Origin: JBCDIQ01 sp039024295
GTDB taxonomy: Bacteria; Bacteroidota; Bacteroidia; J057
Direction: 5' to 3'
DNA length: 6,636 nucleotides
Assembly (NCBI GenBank): GCA_039024295.1
Contig: JBCDIQ010000333.1
Span: forward strand, 1 to 6,636
Positions within the stretch are counted from its first letter, which is position 1; each line of letters starts with the position of its first letter. The notes under the pieces are model-generated. The model worked only from the letters and a program-made list of their open reading frames with translations. It was not told the DNA's origin and did not search any database. Shown here piece by piece: positions 4,841-6,636 of this stretch. A program made the translations under genes and the position numbers.

Positions 4841-6481
4841 TCATCGACCTATTGGTAGAGGCTGGGTAATAAATCCATGTTCTTTGATGAGCTGATCTAC
4901 ACAGGCATTATCAGAAATGTACAAGACATCAATTCTATACCCTGCATTGATGGGTATTTCGACAATCCTTGAGGTGATGGGCAGTTGTGTCAAGTCATGC
5001 GCTCCCCAGAAAAATGAGGTCATCCAATTGGTCGGAGGAGAAGAACGTTTTCGCACCAGCGGGTGACCGATCACCAAGTCTACCTTTGATTCAAGTAGGT
5101 ATTCGATGGTGGCAAAGCGTGTGTGGCCGGGGCGCGAACCAATCACCATTCCATTTTTGGCAATCCATTTATCATTTAAGCCAAGCATATCAATGGTGGG
5201 CAACTGGGAATAAAAAGGGATTGCCCCTGCAGCGGTTGTGCTAATGACTACAGGTTTGTCTGCTTCCCCAAATAGTTCTCCAAGCACCCGCCCAACAGCC
5301 TGCCAGTTCTCCTTTTCATCCACGATATGGGCATGTAGTTGGGAGATAGATTCAATTTTATGGCCCCCCTCAAATGTTTTGGCATGGTAAAGTGAAAGAC
5401 TCACCATGCATATTACCGAAAAAACCTTCATCCAATCCTTGAAAAAGAATAGAATAAGTGCAATTTGAATAAACAAGAGGGGCATAATGGGGACAAAGAG
5501 CCGGAACTCCATGAAACCTCCAGACACTTTGATCACATAACAAATCCAGGTAATTTTCAGGCTTGCAAGGACTACAGCAAAAGGGAACTGAGTCCGAATC
5601 TTGTTAACATAGATCAACCCGATTAGGACAAATAGAATAATCCCATACCTGACAAAGAATTGAGATGTGTAAATCAGCCCTCGTTCTAAGGATGAGCTGC
5701 TTCCTGCTTTTACATAAAAGGTATTGGGCAGGATATCTCCATAGTAGGCATACTTCATCAAGAACCATGTAATTAGGATTAAGAAAGCAGGGAAGGTCAA
5801 CCATATGAGGTTACGTATCTTTTTTTCAGGTTGCTTGAATGCATCAATCGCTACCACCACATATAGGATACAGCAAAGCAAGACAGCGTCCAACCTGTTC
5901 AGAATGGCCAGGGCAAACGTCAGGGATAGCAAAAGCAACAAGTTTCTGCGAGATTGACCCAATATGCGCAAGGTGAGGTAGACAGAGACAATGGTCAAAA
6001 AAGCTTGCAGCTGGGTTTCAAGTCCACCGGTCATGTAGCTGCTGAAGGTATAATTGGTTCCCAGCAGCAAGGTAGCAATCACTGCCAGACTTTGAGATTG
6101 GGTAGTTTTTAGGGAGGTAAAGTAGGTAAAGATCAGGGTGCTCACACCACACGTGAGGCCCAGGACCATACTTCCTAAAACGGGATCTATTTTTAAGGCA
6201 ATACCCAACGCCATTAACATCGTCCAAAGGAAATTGGTGTAGCCTTCTACCGGTTCAGGATCTCCGACATTCCAGGTAAGCCCATGCCCGTCTACGAAAT
6301 TTTTAGCGTACCTGAAGGAGATAAATGCATCATCCTGAATGAATCGGTTATGTATTCCTAATCCAACCAGTAATATGATGACACCAGTGATTAAATAGGA
6401 GCCAGGGATGGCACCGAAGAATGCGTCAAGCCTTTGTGATATGCTTTTTGCTGGTAATGTAGATGAGTTATTGTTCTTCAC
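4841..6481 (-). CDS. Polytopic GT-C family glycosyltransferase (AftB/GT89-like)
   Basis: The 546-residue inner-membrane protein has roughly 10-12 hydrophobic segments between residues 28 and 365 and a soluble C-terminal part (about 370-546). TM1 (28-45) is followed by QDDAFISFRYAKN: an Asp pair (50-51) in the first extracytoplasmic loop, where GT-C enzymes keep their catalytic acidic residues. Other conserved-looking blocks are VEGYTNFLW (78-86), GGLET (152-156), NRLDA (195-199), LPNTFYVK (251-258), GGFMEFRLFVP (321-331) and AGAIPFYSQLPTIDMLGLND (418-437). The pattern resembles arabinofuranosyltransferase AftB and related lipid-linked-sugar-dependent enzymes, so it probably transfers a sugar from a polyprenyl-phosphate donor to an envelope glycan or protein. 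Donor and acceptor cannot be read. The start is GTG at 6481; the next Met (about residue 88) would delete TM1 and the Asp pair, and an in-frame TAA lies 8 codons upstream. It stands alone between the tRNA and the right edge. Confidence 0.85.
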   Translation of the reverse strand: MKNNNSSTLPAKSISQRLDAFFGAIPGSYLITGVIILLVGLGIHNRFIQDDAFISFRYAKNFVDGHGLTWNVGDPEPVEGYTNFLWTMLMALGIALKIDPVLGSMVLGLTCGVSTLIFTYFTSLKTTQSQSLAVIATLLLGTNYTFSSYMTGGLETQLQAFLTIVSVYLTLRILGQSRRNLLLLLSLTFALAILNRLDAVLLCCILYVVVAIDAFKQPEKKIRNLIWLTFPAFLILITWFLMKYAYYGDILPNTFYVKAGSSSSLERGLIYTSQFFVRYGIILFVLIGLIYVNKIRTQFPFAVVLASLKITWICYVIKVSGGFMEFRLFVPIMPLLFIQIALILFFFKDWMKVFSVICMVSLSLYHAKTFEGGHKIESISQLHAHIVDEKENWQAVGRVLGELFGEADKPVVISTTAAGAIPFYSQLPTIDMLGLNDKWIAKNGMVIGSRPGHTRFATIEYLLESKVDLVIGHPLVRKRSSPPTNWMTSFFWGAHDLTQLPITSRIVEIPINAGYRIDVLYISDNACVDQLIKEHGFITQPLPIGR

Positions 6482-6493
6482 AGATAGTAAGCG

Positions 6494-6506
6494 ATCTGGC
6501 AGGGTT
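6494..6506. repeat. Partial copy of the AACCCTG palindromic repeat
   Basis: The 11 bases CTGGCAGGGTT (6496-6506) equal the complement of positions 2343-2353 in the repeat cluster before nuoD. Only one arm is kept, since the bases on the other side do not pair. It lies about 15 bases upstream of the glycosyltransferase start and could be the eroded end of another repeat copy; an 11-base match may also be chance. Confidence 0.3.
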
Positions 6507-6636
6507 TAATACATCGCCTAAAATAGCACAGGTATTTGAACTGTTGTAACCCGAAGAGCAAAAATGGGTGTCTGATCCTCCCCTTGCAAGCAATAGTTTT
6601 TTCACTCATCTTCCTTTTTGGGAAAGGTACGTTTCG

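Overview
The window looks like chromosomal DNA of a Bacteroidota bacterium. The reasons are protein character, the absence of Shine-Dalgarno sequences before every gene, AT-rich intergenic DNA with short dyad repeats, and a promoter before the tRNA gene that matches the Bacteroidota -33 TTTG / -7 TAnnTTTG consensus with a 21-base spacer. Genus cannot be fixed from the sequence alone.

Layout, left to right. Positions 1-54 (minus) hold the first 18 codons of a gene whose product starts with an export-signal-like or membrane-anchor sequence. Positions 247-2199 (minus) encode a 650-residue protein in which a complete RssA/YlbK-type patatin phospholipase domain is joined in frame to a complete CorA Mg2+ channel of the Thermotoga maritima type. 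Positions 2200-2466 are a divergent intergenic region with tandem quasi-palindromic repeats. Positions 2467-3774 (plus) encode NuoD, the quinone-site subunit of complex I, with no other nuo gene in the window. A second dyad repeat follows, then a thiol peroxidase of the AhpE-like peroxiredoxin group (3891-4361, plus). A strong hairpin terminator separates it from a convergent tRNA-Val(GAC) gene (4413-4487, minus). A gene-poor stretch (4488-4840) holds the tRNA promoter and possible remnants of coding sequence. Positions 4841-6481 (minus) encode a polytopic GT-C type glycosyltransferase, probably starting at GTG.

The genes do not form an obvious single operon. NuoD and the peroxiredoxin are co-directional but separated by 116 bases containing a repeat. 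The notable item is the patatin-CorA fusion: it would place a lipid acyl hydrolase on the cytoplasmic side of an inner-membrane Mg2+ channel. The remaining genes look like ordinary housekeeping or envelope genes, and no CRISPR array, insertion sequence or phage gene is visible.
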